Assembly: GCA_963750075.1 (NCBI GenBank)
Contig: CAVVPG010000006.1
Location: 136,581 to 200,580, forward strand
Direction: 5' to 3'
From: Bog-473 sp963750075
GTDB lineage: Bacteria > Actinomycetota > Acidimicrobiia > Acidimicrobiales > RAAP-2
Length of the DNA: 64,000 bases
Part shown: one piece after another, positions 9,076-17,111 of the stretch
How the letters are laid out: each line of letters opens with the position of its first letter
Numbering within the stretch: position 1 is the first letter of the stretch
Notes under the pieces: generated by a model
Database searches by the model: none
What the model was told of the DNA's origin: nothing
Seen by the model: the letters and a program-made list of their open reading frames with translations, nothing else
Program-made: the position numbers and the translations under genes

Positions 9076-10014
9076 TCAGTCCCTCGTGCGCAGCGACAGG
9101 CCGCGCTCGTCGAGGCGCTGGACGACCTCGTCGGCCGACTTCTGGCCGAAGTTGGTGATGGCGAGGAGGTCCTCCATGGTGCGCTCGACGAGCTCGCCGA
9201 TCGTGTTGATCTGCGCCCGCTTGAGGCAGTTGCGCGGGCGCTCCGACAGGTCGAGCTCCTCGATGCGCAGGTCCAGGTCGGGCGAGCCGCTGGACGTGGT
9301 CCCGACGTCACCCGGCTCGAGGCCCTGCGGCGCCTCCTCCAGGTCGGCCACGAGCGAGACCAGGTTGCGCAGCGTGGCGCCCGCCGAGGCCAGGGCCTCG
9401 CGCGGCGAGATGGTCCCGTCGGTCTCGATGTCGAGCACGAGGCGGTCGTAGTTGGTCGACTGCTCCACCCGCACCGGCTCGATGTCGAAGGTGACGCGGT
9501 GCACGGGCGAGAAGATGGAGTCGATCGGGATGACGCCGATGGTCGTCGAGCGCTTGTTCTTGTCGGCCGAGGCGTAGCCGCGCCCGCGCTCGACCGTCAC
9601 GTCGACGGCCAGGCGGCCCTTGGCGTTGATGGACGCGATGTGCAGGTCGGGGTTGAGCACCTCGACGTCGGGCGTCAGCTGCAGGTCCGCCGCCGTGGCG
9701 TCGGCCGGGCCGCGCACGTCGAGGCGAAGGGTCACCGGCTCGTCCGAGTTCACCCGGACCAGCAGGTCCTTGAGGTTCAGGATGATGTCGGTGACATCCT
9801 CCTTGACGCCCGGGAGCGTCGTGAACTCGTGCAGTGCCTCGTCGAAGCGGAGCTGGGTCACGGCACCGCCCGGGATGGACGAGAGCAGCGTCCGGCGCAG
9901 CGAGTTGCCGAGCGTGGTGCCGAAGCCCGGGTCGAGCGGGCCGACGGCGAAGCGCTGGCGGTTGTTCTGCTCCTCATCGAGGACTTCGACGGTCGGTCGT
10001 TGGAAAATCAGCAT
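9076..10014 (-). CDS. rpoA: RNA polymerase alpha subunit
   Basis: Scaffold of the RNA polymerase core. The N-terminal domain contains NRQRFAVGPLDPGFGTTLGNSLRRTLLSSIPGGAVT (assembly surface) and VTDIILNLKDL. The C-terminal domain, after an acidic linker near 230-240, has LRIEELDLSERPRNCLKRAQINTIGEL and the helix-hairpin-helix ITNFGQKSADEV. At 312 aa it is standard. Confidence 0.98.
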   Translation of the reverse strand: MLIFQRPTVEVLDEEQNNRQRFAVGPLDPGFGTTLGNSLRRTLLSSIPGGAVTQLRFDEALHEFTTLPGVKEDVTDIILNLKDLLVRVNSDEPVTLRLDVRGPADATAADLQLTPDVEVLNPDLHIASINAKGRLAVDVTVERGRGYASADKNKRSTTIGVIPIDSIFSPVHRVTFDIEPVRVEQSTNYDRLVLDIETDGTISPREALASAGATLRNLVSLVADLEEAPQGLEPGDVGTTSSGSPDLDLRIEELDLSERPRNCLKRAQINTIGELVERTMEDLLAITNFGQKSADEVVQRLDERGLSLRTRD

Positions 10015-10042
10015 GGTGGGGCTCCTGTTGCTGGGGACGGGG

Positions 10043-10690
10043 CTACTTCGAGTACAGCTCGACGATCAACTGCTCCTGGACGGGCTCGTCGATGTGCTCA
10101 CGCTGCGGGGGGTTGAGGACGGCGACCGAGAAGCCGGCGTCGCCGGTCTCGAGCCAGGCCGGGGTCTGGCGCTCCAGGGTGTCCATGTTCCGGCGTACGA
10201 GGAAGTTGCCCCGGGTGGCCTCGCGCAGCACGACCTTGTCGCCCTTGCGGACCCGGTAGCTCGGGATCGTCACCCGCTTGCCGTTCACCGTCACGTGGCC
10301 GTGGCGCACGAACTGGCGGGCCTGGCGGCGGCTGGCGCCCCAGCCCGCCCGGAAGACCACGTTGTCGAGGCGGAGCTCGAGGTTGCGCAGCAGGTTCTCG
10401 CCGGTGATGCCGGGCTGGCGGTTGGCCTCCTCGTACATGTTGCGGAACTGCTTCTCCAAGATCCCGTAGATGCGGCGCGCCTTCTGCTTCTCGCGCAGCT
10501 GGGCCAGGTACTCGGAGCCCTGCCGCATGCGGTCGCGGCCGTGCTCACCCGGCGGGTAGGCGCGGCTGTGGCGGTCGGTGACCGCCTCGGAGACCGGGCA
10601 CTTGAGCGAATAGCAGCGCTCGCCCTTCAAGAACAACTTGGTCCGCTCGCGCCGGCAGAGGCGGCAGACGGGGCCGGTGTATCGAGCCAT
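10043..10690 (-). CDS. rpsD: Ribosomal protein S4 (zinc-binding form)
   Basis: Primary 16S-binding protein. The N-terminus keeps the zinc knuckle cysteines C9, C12, C26 and C31 (CRLC...CYSLKC). The S4 RNA-binding domain shows RQARQFVRHGHVTVNGKRV. At 215 aa it is slightly longer than the usual 200-209. It lies between rpsK and rpoA as in the classical alpha operon. Confidence 0.97.
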   Translation of the reverse strand: MARYTGPVCRLCRRERTKLFLKGERCYSLKCPVSEAVTDRHSRAYPPGEHGRDRMRQGSEYLAQLREKQKARRIYGILEKQFRNMYEEANRQPGITGENLLRNLELRLDNVVFRAGWGASRRQARQFVRHGHVTVNGKRVTIPSYRVRKGDKVVLREATRGNFLVRRNMDTLERQTPAWLETGDAGFSVAVLNPPQREHIDEPVQEQLIVELYSK

Positions 10691-10717
10691 GGGGTGTGGT
10701 TCCTCTTCCTCTTCGAC

Positions 10718-11119
10718 CTAAACCCGGCGCCGCTTCTTGGGGCGGCAACCGTTGTGCGGGATCGGGGTCACGTCCTTGATGCCGACCACCTCGATCCCGA
10801 CCGCCGCCAGCGACCGGATGGCGGTCTCGCGGCCCGAGCCGGGCCCGCGCACGAGGACGTCGACCTTGCGCACGCCATGCTCCATGGCGCGCTTGGCGCA
10901 CGCCTCGGCGGCCAGCTGGGCCGCGAACGGGGTCGATTTGCGCGAGCCCTTGAAGCCGACGTTGCCGGCCGAAGCCCAGGCGAGCACGTTGCCCTCGGGG
11001 TCGGCGATGGAGACGATGGTGTTGTTGAACGAGCTCTTGATGTGCGCGACGCCGTAGGCGACGTTCTTGCGCTCCTTGCGGCGGGGGCGCCGGGCGCCGG
11101 GCTTGGTGGGCTTGGCCAC
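10718..11119 (-). CDS. rpsK: Ribosomal protein S11
   Basis: Platform protein, 133 aa, with GVAHIKSSFNNTIVSI and the C-terminal PIPHNGCRPKKRRRV. The GTG start shares one base with the rpsM stop (TAGTG), indicating coupling. Confidence 0.97.
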   Translation of the reverse strand: MAKPTKPGARRPRRKERKNVAYGVAHIKSSFNNTIVSIADPEGNVLAWASAGNVGFKGSRKSTPFAAQLAAEACAKRAMEHGVRKVDVLVRGPGSGRETAIRSLAAVGIEVVGIKDVTPIPHNGCRPKKRRRV

Positions 11120-11496
11120 TACTTCTTCACCTTCTTCTTCCCGGCCACCGTCTTCTTGGGGCCCTTGCGGGTGCGGGCGTTGGTGTGGGTCCGCTGGCCG
11201 TGGACGGGCAGGCCCTTGCGGTGCCGCACGCCCTGGTAGCAGTTGATCTCCATCTTGCGCTTGATGTCCTGGGACACGTCGCGGCGCAGGTCACCCTCGA
11301 CCCGGAAGTTGGCGTCGATGTAGGTGCGGAGCTTGGCGACCTCCTCGTCGGTGAGGTCGCGGACGCGGGTGGAGGGGTTCACGTCGACCGCCTGGCAGAT
11401 CTCCGTCGACAGCGTCGATCCGATGCCGTAGATGTAGGTCAAGGAGATCTCGAGCCGCTTCTCGCGCGGGATGTCCACCCCTGATATTCGGGCCAT
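11119..11496 (-). CDS. rpsM: Ribosomal protein S13
   Basis: Head protein contacting the P-site tRNA and L5. Start MARISGVDIPREKRLEISL; RGLPVHGQRT-type core (RKGLPVHGQRTHTNARTRKG) and a lysine-rich tail are present. 125 aa, ATG start, 14 nt after the rpmJ stop. Confidence 0.97.
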   Translation of the reverse strand: MARISGVDIPREKRLEISLTYIYGIGSTLSTEICQAVDVNPSTRVRDLTDEEVAKLRTYIDANFRVEGDLRRDVSQDIKRKMEINCYQGVRHRKGLPVHGQRTHTNARTRKGPKKTVAGKKKVKK

Positions 11497-11510
11497 GTGT
11501 CGTCCTCTCC

Positions 11511-11624
11511 CTAGCCCTGCCGCTGCTTGTGGCGCGGGTTGTCACAGATCACCCTCACGACGCCGCGGCGCCGGATGACCTTGCACTTCTCACAGATCGG
11601 CTTCACGCTCGGCCGAACCTTCAA
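11511..11624 (-). CDS. rpmJ: Ribosomal protein L36
   Basis: A 37-aa large-subunit protein, KVRPSVKPICEKCK followed by VIRRRGVVRVICDNPRHKQRQG. Zinc ligands C11, C14, C27 and H32 are all present (the zinc-binding form). The start is a TTG at 11624, preceded by GGGGAG at a 4-nt spacing; no ATG or GTG fits the conserved N-terminus. It sits between infA and rpsM. Confidence 0.95.
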   Translation of the reverse strand: MKVRPSVKPICEKCKVIRRRGVVRVICDNPRHKQRQG

Positions 11625-11654
11625 TTGACTCCCCGTCCTTCTTCTTCGCTCGTG

Positions 11655-11879
11655 CTACTTGTACCGATAGGTGATCCGACCCCGGTTGAGGTCGTACGGA
11701 GTGATCTCCACCTGCACCTTGTCCCCCGGCAGGATGCGGATGCGGTGCATCCGCATCTTCCCCGAGCTGTGCGCCAGCACCTTGTGTCCGTTCTCCAACT
11801 CGACGCGGAACATGGCATTGGGCAGTGGCTCGACCACCGTGCCTTCGAGCACGATGGCGTCTTCCTTGGGCTTGGGCAG
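11655..11879 (-). CDS. infA: Translation initiation factor IF-1
   Basis: OB-fold factor that binds the A site during initiation. The core VVEPLPNAMFRVELENGHKV, GKMRMHRIRILPGDKV and DLNRGRITYRYK is unmistakable. The best start is a CTG at 11879 (PKPKEDAIVLEGTV after the initiator): GAGGAG lies 6 nt before it and no ATG/GTG/TTG is available nearby in frame. That gives 74 aa, one or two more than usual. infA normally follows map directly; here an arsenic island separates them and infA has its own leader of about 130 nt or more. Confidence 0.93.
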   Translation of the reverse strand: MPKPKEDAIVLEGTVVEPLPNAMFRVELENGHKVLAHSSGKMRMHRIRILPGDKVQVEITPYDLNRGRITYRYK

Positions 11880-12146
11880 GTGACTCTCCTCAAATCTGGT
11901 CGTGGTGCTGCGCCGGGCCGAACCGGGCGACGCGAGGGCCAGCCGGAGGGTGCTCGGATACGGCCGAGGACACGGAACCGCGAAGGAACCCGGCCCTGAG
12001 CCAGCTTGGAAGTCTACCGCATTCGACAGGGAATTCCAGCCCGACGAGGTCAAACCCGGGTGAGCGGGCCCCGGCACGGGCTGGGGTGCCGAGGGGCACC
12101 GCTGTCGACGGGCTCCCCCGGCCCGGAGCCCGCCCGGGGACGGGCG
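11880..12146 (-). promoter_or_regulatory. infA leader region with tentative promoter and hairpins
   Basis: No gene is supported in these 267 nt. On the minus strand a TAGACT box (12011-12016) with a weak TGGAAT upstream could start infA-rpmJ-rpsM transcripts. At the arsR-proximal end there are two short hairpins, CGCCCG-N4-CGGGCG (12131-12146, directly after the arsR stop) and GGTGCC-N4-GGCACC (12085-12100), which may end arsR transcription; neither has a U-tract. Confidence 0.4.
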
Positions 12147-12491
12147 TCAGCCGTCGATGGCCGCCCTGAGCTGGGCGAGACGCTCCCGGTTCAGCGAGTA
12201 CCAGACCCACTTGCCCCGCCGGTCGCCCTGGACGAGACCGGCCTCGCTCAGGATCTTGAGGTGGTGTGACACCGTCGGTTGGCTCTTGGCCAACGGCTGG
12301 ACGAAGTCACAGACGCAGACCTCACCCTCGGGCGAGGCGGCCAGAATGCTCAAGACCCGTAGCCGGACGGGGTCAGCCAGCGCGCTGAACCCGCCGGCCA
12401 GCTCTGCTGCGTCCGTCGTGTCGAGCGGTGCGGCGAGCACCGAGGCGCAGCACTCCGTCGGTCGAACCTCCGCAGCGGCCGGCTTGCCCAC
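12147..12491 (-). CDS. arsR: ArsR-family arsenite-responsive repressor
   Basis: Winged-helix metalloregulator of 114 aa. Vicinal cysteines C14-C15 (TECCASVL) and C59/C61 in CVCDF are candidate As(III) ligands. The N-terminal Cys pair plus one later Cys resembles the Corynebacterium type rather than the E. coli CxC-only type. The DNA-recognition helix is QPTVSHHLKIL. The GTG start at 12491 is preceded by GAAGGGG. It is transcribed away from the arsI-like gene across a shared operator and marks the left edge of the arsenic island. Autoregulation is inferred. Confidence 0.9.
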   Translation of the reverse strand: MGKPAAAEVRPTECCASVLAAPLDTTDAAELAGGFSALADPVRLRVLSILAASPEGEVCVCDFVQPLAKSQPTVSHHLKILSEAGLVQGDRRGKWVWYSLNRERLAQLRAAIDG

Positions 12492-12512
12492 GGGTCACCC
12501 CTTCCGAACCAA

Positions 12513-12532
12513 ACATTGACATACGTCAATGT
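12513..12532. promoter_or_regulatory. ArsR-type operator dyad
   Basis: Perfect inverted repeat ACATTGAC-N4-GTCAATGT in the arsR/arsI divergent spacer. It covers the -35 of the rightward promoter, so a bound repressor would block RNA polymerase. TCAAT recurs at 12526, 12544 and 12562, exactly 18 nt apart, possibly extra half-sites. Confidence 0.75.
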
Positions 12533-12544
12533 ATCAGCCATACT
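12516..12544 (+). promoter_or_regulatory. Promoter of the arsI-side operon
   Basis: Consensus TTGACA (12516-12521), 17-nt spacer, CATACT (12539-12544). It is followed by a strong ribosome-binding site AGGAGG five bases before the ATG at 12583. The overlap with the dyad explains arsenite-controlled expression of the rightward genes (inference). Confidence 0.72.
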
Positions 12545-12582
12545 CAATGCATCGACTGAGATCAATACTACAGGAGGTCATC

Positions 12583-13074
12583 ATGTCGAGGGTCCAACTC
12601 GCACTCAACGTCAGCGACATCGACGAAGCCGTGGCCTTCTACACCAAGCTCTTCGGGACCGAGCCGGCCAAGCGCCAGCCGGGCTACGCCAATTTCGCCA
12701 TTGCCGACCCGCCGCTCAAGCTGGTCCTGATGGAGGACCACACGGCCCGGGGCCACGGGACCGTCGCCGCGCTGAACCATCTCGGTGTCGAGGTCGAGAC
12801 GCCTGAGGAGGTGACGGCGGCAACGGGACGGCTGAGCGACACGGGCCTCGAGACCGCGGTCGAGGAGCAGACCACGTGTTGCTACGCCGTTCAGGACAAG
12901 GTCTGGGTCAGCGACCCCGACGGGGCGCCCTGGGAGGTCTACACCGTGCTGGCTGACGCCCCGGCCGAGACGGGCATCGCCGGCGACGGGTCGTGTTGCG
13001 TCCCCGAGGCCGTCGGGAGCACCCCGGTGGCGGTCGGTGCGACCCAGGCCGGATCGCCCTCCTCCTGCTGCTGA
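12583..13074 (+). CDS. arsI: ArsI/CadI-type glyoxalase-fold C-As lyase
   Basis: ArsI enzymes are non-haem Fe(II) dioxygenases that cleave the C-As bond of trivalent methyl- or aryl-arsenicals. The 163-aa protein has the VOC fold (FYTKLFG, NHLGVEVE, VWVSDPDGAPWEVYTV). Likely metal ligands are Q5, H66 and E118, and the substrate-binding vicinal pair is C99-C100 in TTCCYAVQDK, the ArsI signature. The tail adds two further Cys-Cys pairs, C138-C139 and C162-C163. The start is set by a strong AGGAGG. It is the first gene of the rightward operon. CadI-like cadmium-induced proteins of the same family are the alternative. Confidence 0.85.
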   Translation: MSRVQLALNVSDIDEAVAFYTKLFGTEPAKRQPGYANFAIADPPLKLVLMEDHTARGHGTVAALNHLGVEVETPEEVTAATGRLSDTGLETAVEEQTTCCYAVQDKVWVSDPDGAPWEVYTVLADAPAETGIAGDGSCCVPEAVGSTPVAVGATQAGSPSSCC

Positions 13075-13102
13075 GAGGCGGAGGCGATCGGGGGACAGGT
13101 CC

Positions 13103-13837
13103 GTGAGGGACACCGTCTTGTGGCGGCGGCTCCTGGCCGAGTTCCTGGGCAGCGCCTTTCTCGCCGCCATCGTCATCGGCTCGGGCATCGCGGCGCAGAA
13201 CCTCTCCCCGGGCGACATCGGCCTCCAGCTCTTCGAGAACGCGGCCGCCACGGCGACTGGCCTCTTCGCCATCATCTTGATGTTCGGCCCCATCTCGGGC
13301 GGGCACTTCAACCCGGTCGTCTCCTTCGTCGACGCCGGCTTCGGCGGGCTCAAGTGGAAGGACGCCGCCGCCTACCTGCCCTTCCAGACCCTCGGGTGCA
13401 TCTGCGGGGCGATCGTCGCCAACGTGATGTTCTCGGAGGCCGCCATCTCCATCTCGACCAAGCACCGGGCCTCGGGGCCCCACTGGCTCTCCGAGGTCGT
13501 CGCCACCATCGGCCTGATCCTGGTCATCTTCGCCCTCGCCCGCACCGGACGGTCCCACCTCGCCCCGGCGGCGGTCGGGGCCTATATCGGCGCCGCCTAT
13601 TTCTTCACCAGCTCCACCAGCTTCGCCAACCCGGCCATCACGGTCGGACGTATGTTCTCCAACACCTTCGCCGGCATCGCACCCTCCTCGGTCCCGGATT
13701 TCGTCTCGGCCCAGATCGTGGGCGGCGCGCTGGCCTTCGGTCTGATCAGGGGGTTGTATCCCGGCATGACCAAGGCCGAGGCGGCCGACGTCATCGAGCC
13801 GCATTTGCGCAGCGAGAGCGACCTCGAGACCCACTGA
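13103..13837 (+). CDS. MIP-family aquaglyceroporin-like channel (AqpS-like)
   Basis: Membrane channel with about six hydrophobic segments, 244 aa from a GTG at 13103. The two pore half-helices are GHFNPVVSF (first NPA changed to NPV) and SFANPAITVGR (second NPA intact, with the arginine of the selectivity filter). In rhizobia a channel of this family replaces ArsB and lets arsenite leave after arsenate reduction; the same role is inferred here because no ArsB or Acr3 pump is present in the island. It follows arsI by 28 nt. Confidence 0.83.
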   Translation: MRDTVLWRRLLAEFLGSAFLAAIVIGSGIAAQNLSPGDIGLQLFENAAATATGLFAIILMFGPISGGHFNPVVSFVDAGFGGLKWKDAAAYLPFQTLGCICGAIVANVMFSEAAISISTKHRASGPHWLSEVVATIGLILVIFALARTGRSHLAPAAVGAYIGAAYFFTSSTSFANPAITVGRMFSNTFAGIAPSSVPDFVSAQIVGGALAFGLIRGLYPGMTKAEAADVIEPHLRSESDLETH

Positions 13838-13871
13838 TGCTCGACCCCCACGCGAGACGAAAGGACCTTCC

Positions 13872-15263
13872 ATGCACCTCGTAGCGATCGGAGGCAGCGA
13901 CGCCGGCATCAGCGCCGCTCTGCGGGCCCGCGAGCTCGACCCCACGACCGAGGTCACCGTCGTCGTCGCTGACGCCTATCCCAACTTCTCCATCTGCGGT
14001 ATCCCCTACTACGTGTCGGGGGAGGTCACCCACTGGCGCAACCTGGCTCACCGCACCCTCGATGACCTCAAGGCGACCGGGATGCAGGTGCGCCTCAACA
14101 CCTTGGCCACCAAGATCGACGTCGCCGGCTGCCGGCTGCATGTGGTCGACGAGGCCGGGGTCGAGGACCAGATCGCCTACGACCATCTCGTCGTCGGGAC
14201 CGGGGCCGTCTCGGTCCGGCCACCCATTGAGGGCCTGGTCGGCCCCGAGGCCCTCGGGCCCACCGACGGGGTGCACCTGCTGCACTCAATGGGCGACACC
14301 TTCGAGCTGGTGCGCACCATTGAGGACGACCAGCCCGCGAGCGCGGTGATCGTGGGAGCCGGCTACATCGGGCTCGAGATGGCCGAGGGCCTCCAAGCCC
14401 GCGGACTGTCGGTCACCCAGATCGAGCAGCTCCCCGAAGTGCTCCCGACCGTCGACCCGAGCCTGGGCGCGCTGGTGAACGCGGAGCTGACGGCGCACGG
14501 CATCGACGTGAGGACCAACACGACGGTCAAACGGATCGCCCGGGCGCCCAAGGGTTCGGCTGGCCGCTTCCAGATCGATGCGGTCGAGTCGTCGGGCACC
14601 GGGCACACCACCTTCGCCGACATGGTGCTCGTCGTCGTCGGCGTCCGTCCCGACACGGAGCTGGCGGCGGGCGCGGGGGCGGAGCTCGGCACCGGCGGCG
14701 CCATCGCTGTGGACCGGGGCATGCGGACCAATCTCGAGCGGGTCTTCGCCGCCGGCGACTGCGTGGTGACCCACCATCGATTGTTGGGCCTCACCTACCT
14801 GCCGCTCGGGACCACCGCCCACAAGCAGGGCCGGGTGGCCGGCGAGAACGCCATCGGGGGGAGCAGGGAGTTCGCGGGCAGCCTCGGCACCCAGGTCGTC
14901 AAGGTCTTCGACATGGCGGTGTCCCGAACTGGGCTGCGCGATCACGAGGCGGTGGCCGCCGGCTTCGACCCGGTGACGGTCGAGTTCGAGGCCGACGACC
15001 ACAAGGCCTACTACCCGGGCAGCCACCGCATCCGGATGCGCTTCACGGGTGATCGCCCGACCGGCCGGCTCCTCGGCGTTCAGCTCTTCGGCCATCGCCA
15101 CGCCGAGGTGGCCAAGCGCATCGACATCGCCGCCACCGCCATCTTCAACGAGATGACCGTGGAGGCCATGAGCGACCTCGACCTCTCCTACACCCCGCCG
15201 CTCGGGAGCCCGTGGGACGCGGTGCAGATGGGGGCCCAGGCCTGGGTCAGGGCGCAGGGATAG
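13872..15263 (+). CDS. FAD-dependent pyridine nucleotide-disulfide oxidoreductase, CoA-disulfide reductase-like
   Basis: Flavoprotein of 463 aa. FAD-binding GGSDAGISAALRAR is at the N-terminus, the single redox cysteine is C42 (SICGIPYYVSG) as in CoA-disulfide reductase/NADH oxidase, and the NAD(P)H-binding VIVGAGYIGLEMAEGL lies at about 159-174. RVFAAGDC is the second FAD motif and a C-terminal dimerisation domain follows. It starts 34 nt after the channel gene. In this context it may regenerate a low-molecular-weight thiol or reduce arsenical adducts; that is inference. The specific substrate cannot be read from sequence. Confidence 0.82.
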   Translation: MHLVAIGGSDAGISAALRARELDPTTEVTVVVADAYPNFSICGIPYYVSGEVTHWRNLAHRTLDDLKATGMQVRLNTLATKIDVAGCRLHVVDEAGVEDQIAYDHLVVGTGAVSVRPPIEGLVGPEALGPTDGVHLLHSMGDTFELVRTIEDDQPASAVIVGAGYIGLEMAEGLQARGLSVTQIEQLPEVLPTVDPSLGALVNAELTAHGIDVRTNTTVKRIARAPKGSAGRFQIDAVESSGTGHTTFADMVLVVVGVRPDTELAAGAGAELGTGGAIAVDRGMRTNLERVFAAGDCVVTHHRLLGLTYLPLGTTAHKQGRVAGENAIGGSREFAGSLGTQVVKVFDMAVSRTGLRDHEAVAAGFDPVTVEFEADDHKAYYPGSHRIRMRFTGDRPTGRLLGVQLFGHRHAEVAKRIDIAATAIFNEMTVEAMSDLDLSYTPPLGSPWDAVQMGAQAWVRAQG

Positions 15264-15340
15264 AGGGGCGAACGAGCCAGAGCTTGAACGGTCAAGCCGC
15301 GATGAGTACGAGTGAGGTGACGTAGCCGAAAGGGGAGGAC
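15264..15340 (+). promoter_or_regulatory. Spacer with a short dyad before the first arsC
   Basis: Contains GCTTGA-ACGG-TCAAGC (15282-15297), sharing TTGA/TCAA with the ArsR-type operator but with a different spacing, and a clear GGGGAGGA ribosome-binding site before the ATG at 15341. No convincing -35/-10 pair was seen. Confidence 0.3.
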
Positions 15341-15988
15341 ATGGTCGACCACGAGCCGATGACAGCGCAGCAGACAGTGGAGCTCAACCACGTTGTCAAG
15401 CATCTGCACACGAAGTTCCACGGCATCTTCGGCTTCGAGACCATCGAGGCGTTCGTGTTCGAGAGCTACGACGACATAGCGAAGAGAGCCACAGTCACCA
15501 GGTGGCTTACCGTCACCGCCGAGAAGTTCGCCCTACAGCGTCTCGAGGCCCTGGCCCACATCCGGGACCAAACGCTCCAGAGTGTTCCCGCCGTGCTTTT
15601 TCTCTGCGTGCACAACGCCGGCCGCTCGCAGATGGCGTTGGGCTGGTTCAACCACCTGGCCGCAGGTCGTGCCGTGGCATGGTCGGGCGGTTCGGAGCCG
15701 GGATCCGAGATCAACCAGGACGTGGTCGCGGCCATGGCCGAGGTCGGGATCGACATCTCCCAGGAGTTCCCCAAGCCCTGGACCGACGAGTTCCTGGGTG
15801 CGGCGGACGTCGTGGTCACGATGGGGTGCGGCGACGCCTGCCCGTTGGTGCCTGGCAAACGCTACGAGGACTGGGACCTCGAGGACCCGACCGGTCGGTC
15901 GCTCGACGAGATCCGACCCATCAGGGAGGCAGTCCGGCAGCGGGTCGAGTCGCTCCTGGCGGGGATTCTCCCGACGCCAGGGTCATGA
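15341..15988 (+). CDS. arsC: Arsenate reductase with N-terminal helical domain, copy 1
   Basis: Reduces arsenate to arsenite. Residues 1-80 form an all-helical domain seen in some actinobacterial ArsC-like proteins. Residues 83-210 are a low-molecular-weight phosphatase fold with the P-loop LCVHNAGRSQMA (nucleophile C89) and a resolving pair C163/C167 in MGCGDACP; EDWDLEDP carries the acid residue. The resolving cysteines suggest a disulfide cascade, with thioredoxin or mycothiol as possible reductants. It aligns without gaps to the second copy at 17112. Confidence 0.88.
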   Translation: MVDHEPMTAQQTVELNHVVKHLHTKFHGIFGFETIEAFVFESYDDIAKRATVTRWLTVTAEKFALQRLEALAHIRDQTLQSVPAVLFLCVHNAGRSQMALGWFNHLAAGRAVAWSGGSEPGSEINQDVVAAMAEVGIDISQEFPKPWTDEFLGAADVVVTMGCGDACPLVPGKRYEDWDLEDPTGRSLDEIRPIREAVRQRVESLLAGILPTPGS

Positions 15989-15997
15989 TGCGGGGGT

Positions 15998-16014
15998 ATG
16001 CCCGGCTCGGGCAT
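15998..16014 (+). other. Hairpin after first arsC
   Basis: Perfect stem ATGCCCG-GCT-CGGGCAT, 9 nt after the arsC stop. It lacks a U-tract, so it may be an inefficient terminator or an mRNA-stabilising stem between arsC and the dioxygenase gene. Confidence 0.45.
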
Positions 16015-16061
16015 CTCGACGAAGTCCGGTGTGACTCGCTCAGAGGTCAACGGTCGAGAGC

Positions 16062-17093
16062 GTGACGGCGCGACTGCCTGTTGTCTCGCCGGCGGCCTGG
16101 CGTGCACGCGAGGTGGCGGATCCGGCCCGCTGGACGTGGCAGCTCTCTTCGAGCGAGCGCGAGGCAATCGTTGCGGCCGCACGGCGAGCGGCGGCGAACG
16201 GTCTCACGACGTCCACCCTCGAACGCAGCGACTTCGATCTCCCGGAGCTACGTCGAGGATCGGCGACCTGCGTCGAGGGCTTGGTCGAGGGGCGAGGATT
16301 CATCCTTGTACGGGGGTTCCCGATCGACCGGTTGTCACCTGAGGAGACCGAACTGGCGTTCGTCGGCCTCGGCCGACAACTGGGCGTACCCGTCGGGCAG
16401 GATGCCGAGGGGACCCTGCTCGGCCATGTCCGCGACGAGGGCGTCGCCCGCACGGATCCCGGTGTGCGGTTGTACCGAACGAGACAGCGACAAGACTTCC
16501 ACACCGACGGCTCGGACATCGTCGGTCTCCTCTGCCTCGCGACGGCTCGGTCAGGGGGCGAGAGTCGCATCGCGAGCTCGCTCGCTGTCTACAACGAGAT
16601 CCTACGACGCCGCCCCGATCTCCTCGACGTTCTGTACGAGCCGATGTACTGGGACCGCAACGACGAGCAGTCGGAGGGTGAGGATCCGTTCTTCGCGCTG
16701 CCGGTGTTCAACGACGTCGGCGGGACGCCGAGGATCTTCTACATCGGCTGGTACATCCGCGACGCCCAGCGGCATCCACGGGTGCCGCGATTGACCGGAG
16801 AGCAGATCGAGGCTCTGGAGCTCATCGAGGCGATCGCCAATGACCCCGAGATGTATGTCGAGATGCGGTTCGAGCCCGGGGATGTCCAACTCCTGTGCAA
16901 CGCCACGATCCTGCATTCTCGGGAGTCCTACGAGGACCACCCTGAACCAGCGCGCCGGCGCCATCTGCTGCGGCTGTGGCTGACCGCCCACGACTTCGCC
17001 AGCGTCGACGACGTGCTGCGCGGCGGCATCCCCGCGCGGAATCAGGCGCCGGGGCGCGCCAAGGCAGGACAGAGGACCGGGGGCGTGCCGTAA
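16062..17093 (+). CDS. TauD/TfdA-family Fe(II)/2-oxoglutarate dioxygenase
   Basis: A 343-aa protein from a GTG. The iron facial triad is H147 and D149 (DFHTDGSD) and H285 (ATILHSRESY); R304 in RRRHLLRLWL is the likely 2-oxoglutarate ligand. GRGFILVRGFP and IASSLAVYNEIL are typical of the TauD fold. It sits between two near-identical arsenate reductases. The substrate is unknown: a role in oxidising an organoarsenical, or an arsenic-stress metabolite, is only suggested by the neighbours. Its sequence looks less GC-extreme than the flanking ribosomal genes, hinting at transfer. Confidence 0.8.
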   Translation: MTARLPVVSPAAWRAREVADPARWTWQLSSSEREAIVAAARRAAANGLTTSTLERSDFDLPELRRGSATCVEGLVEGRGFILVRGFPIDRLSPEETELAFVGLGRQLGVPVGQDAEGTLLGHVRDEGVARTDPGVRLYRTRQRQDFHTDGSDIVGLLCLATARSGGESRIASSLAVYNEILRRRPDLLDVLYEPMYWDRNDEQSEGEDPFFALPVFNDVGGTPRIFYIGWYIRDAQRHPRVPRLTGEQIEALELIEAIANDPEMYVEMRFEPGDVQLLCNATILHSRESYEDHPEPARRRHLLRLWLTAHDFASVDDVLRGGIPARNQAPGRAKAGQRTGGVP

Positions 17094-17111
17094 ACGAACA
17101 CGGGAGGGCAC

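Noticed and set aside
13103..13837. Acr3- or ArsB-type arsenite pump
   Set aside because: The membrane protein has two NPA-type half-helices and only about six segments, so it is a MIP channel. No ten-helix pump is present in the island.
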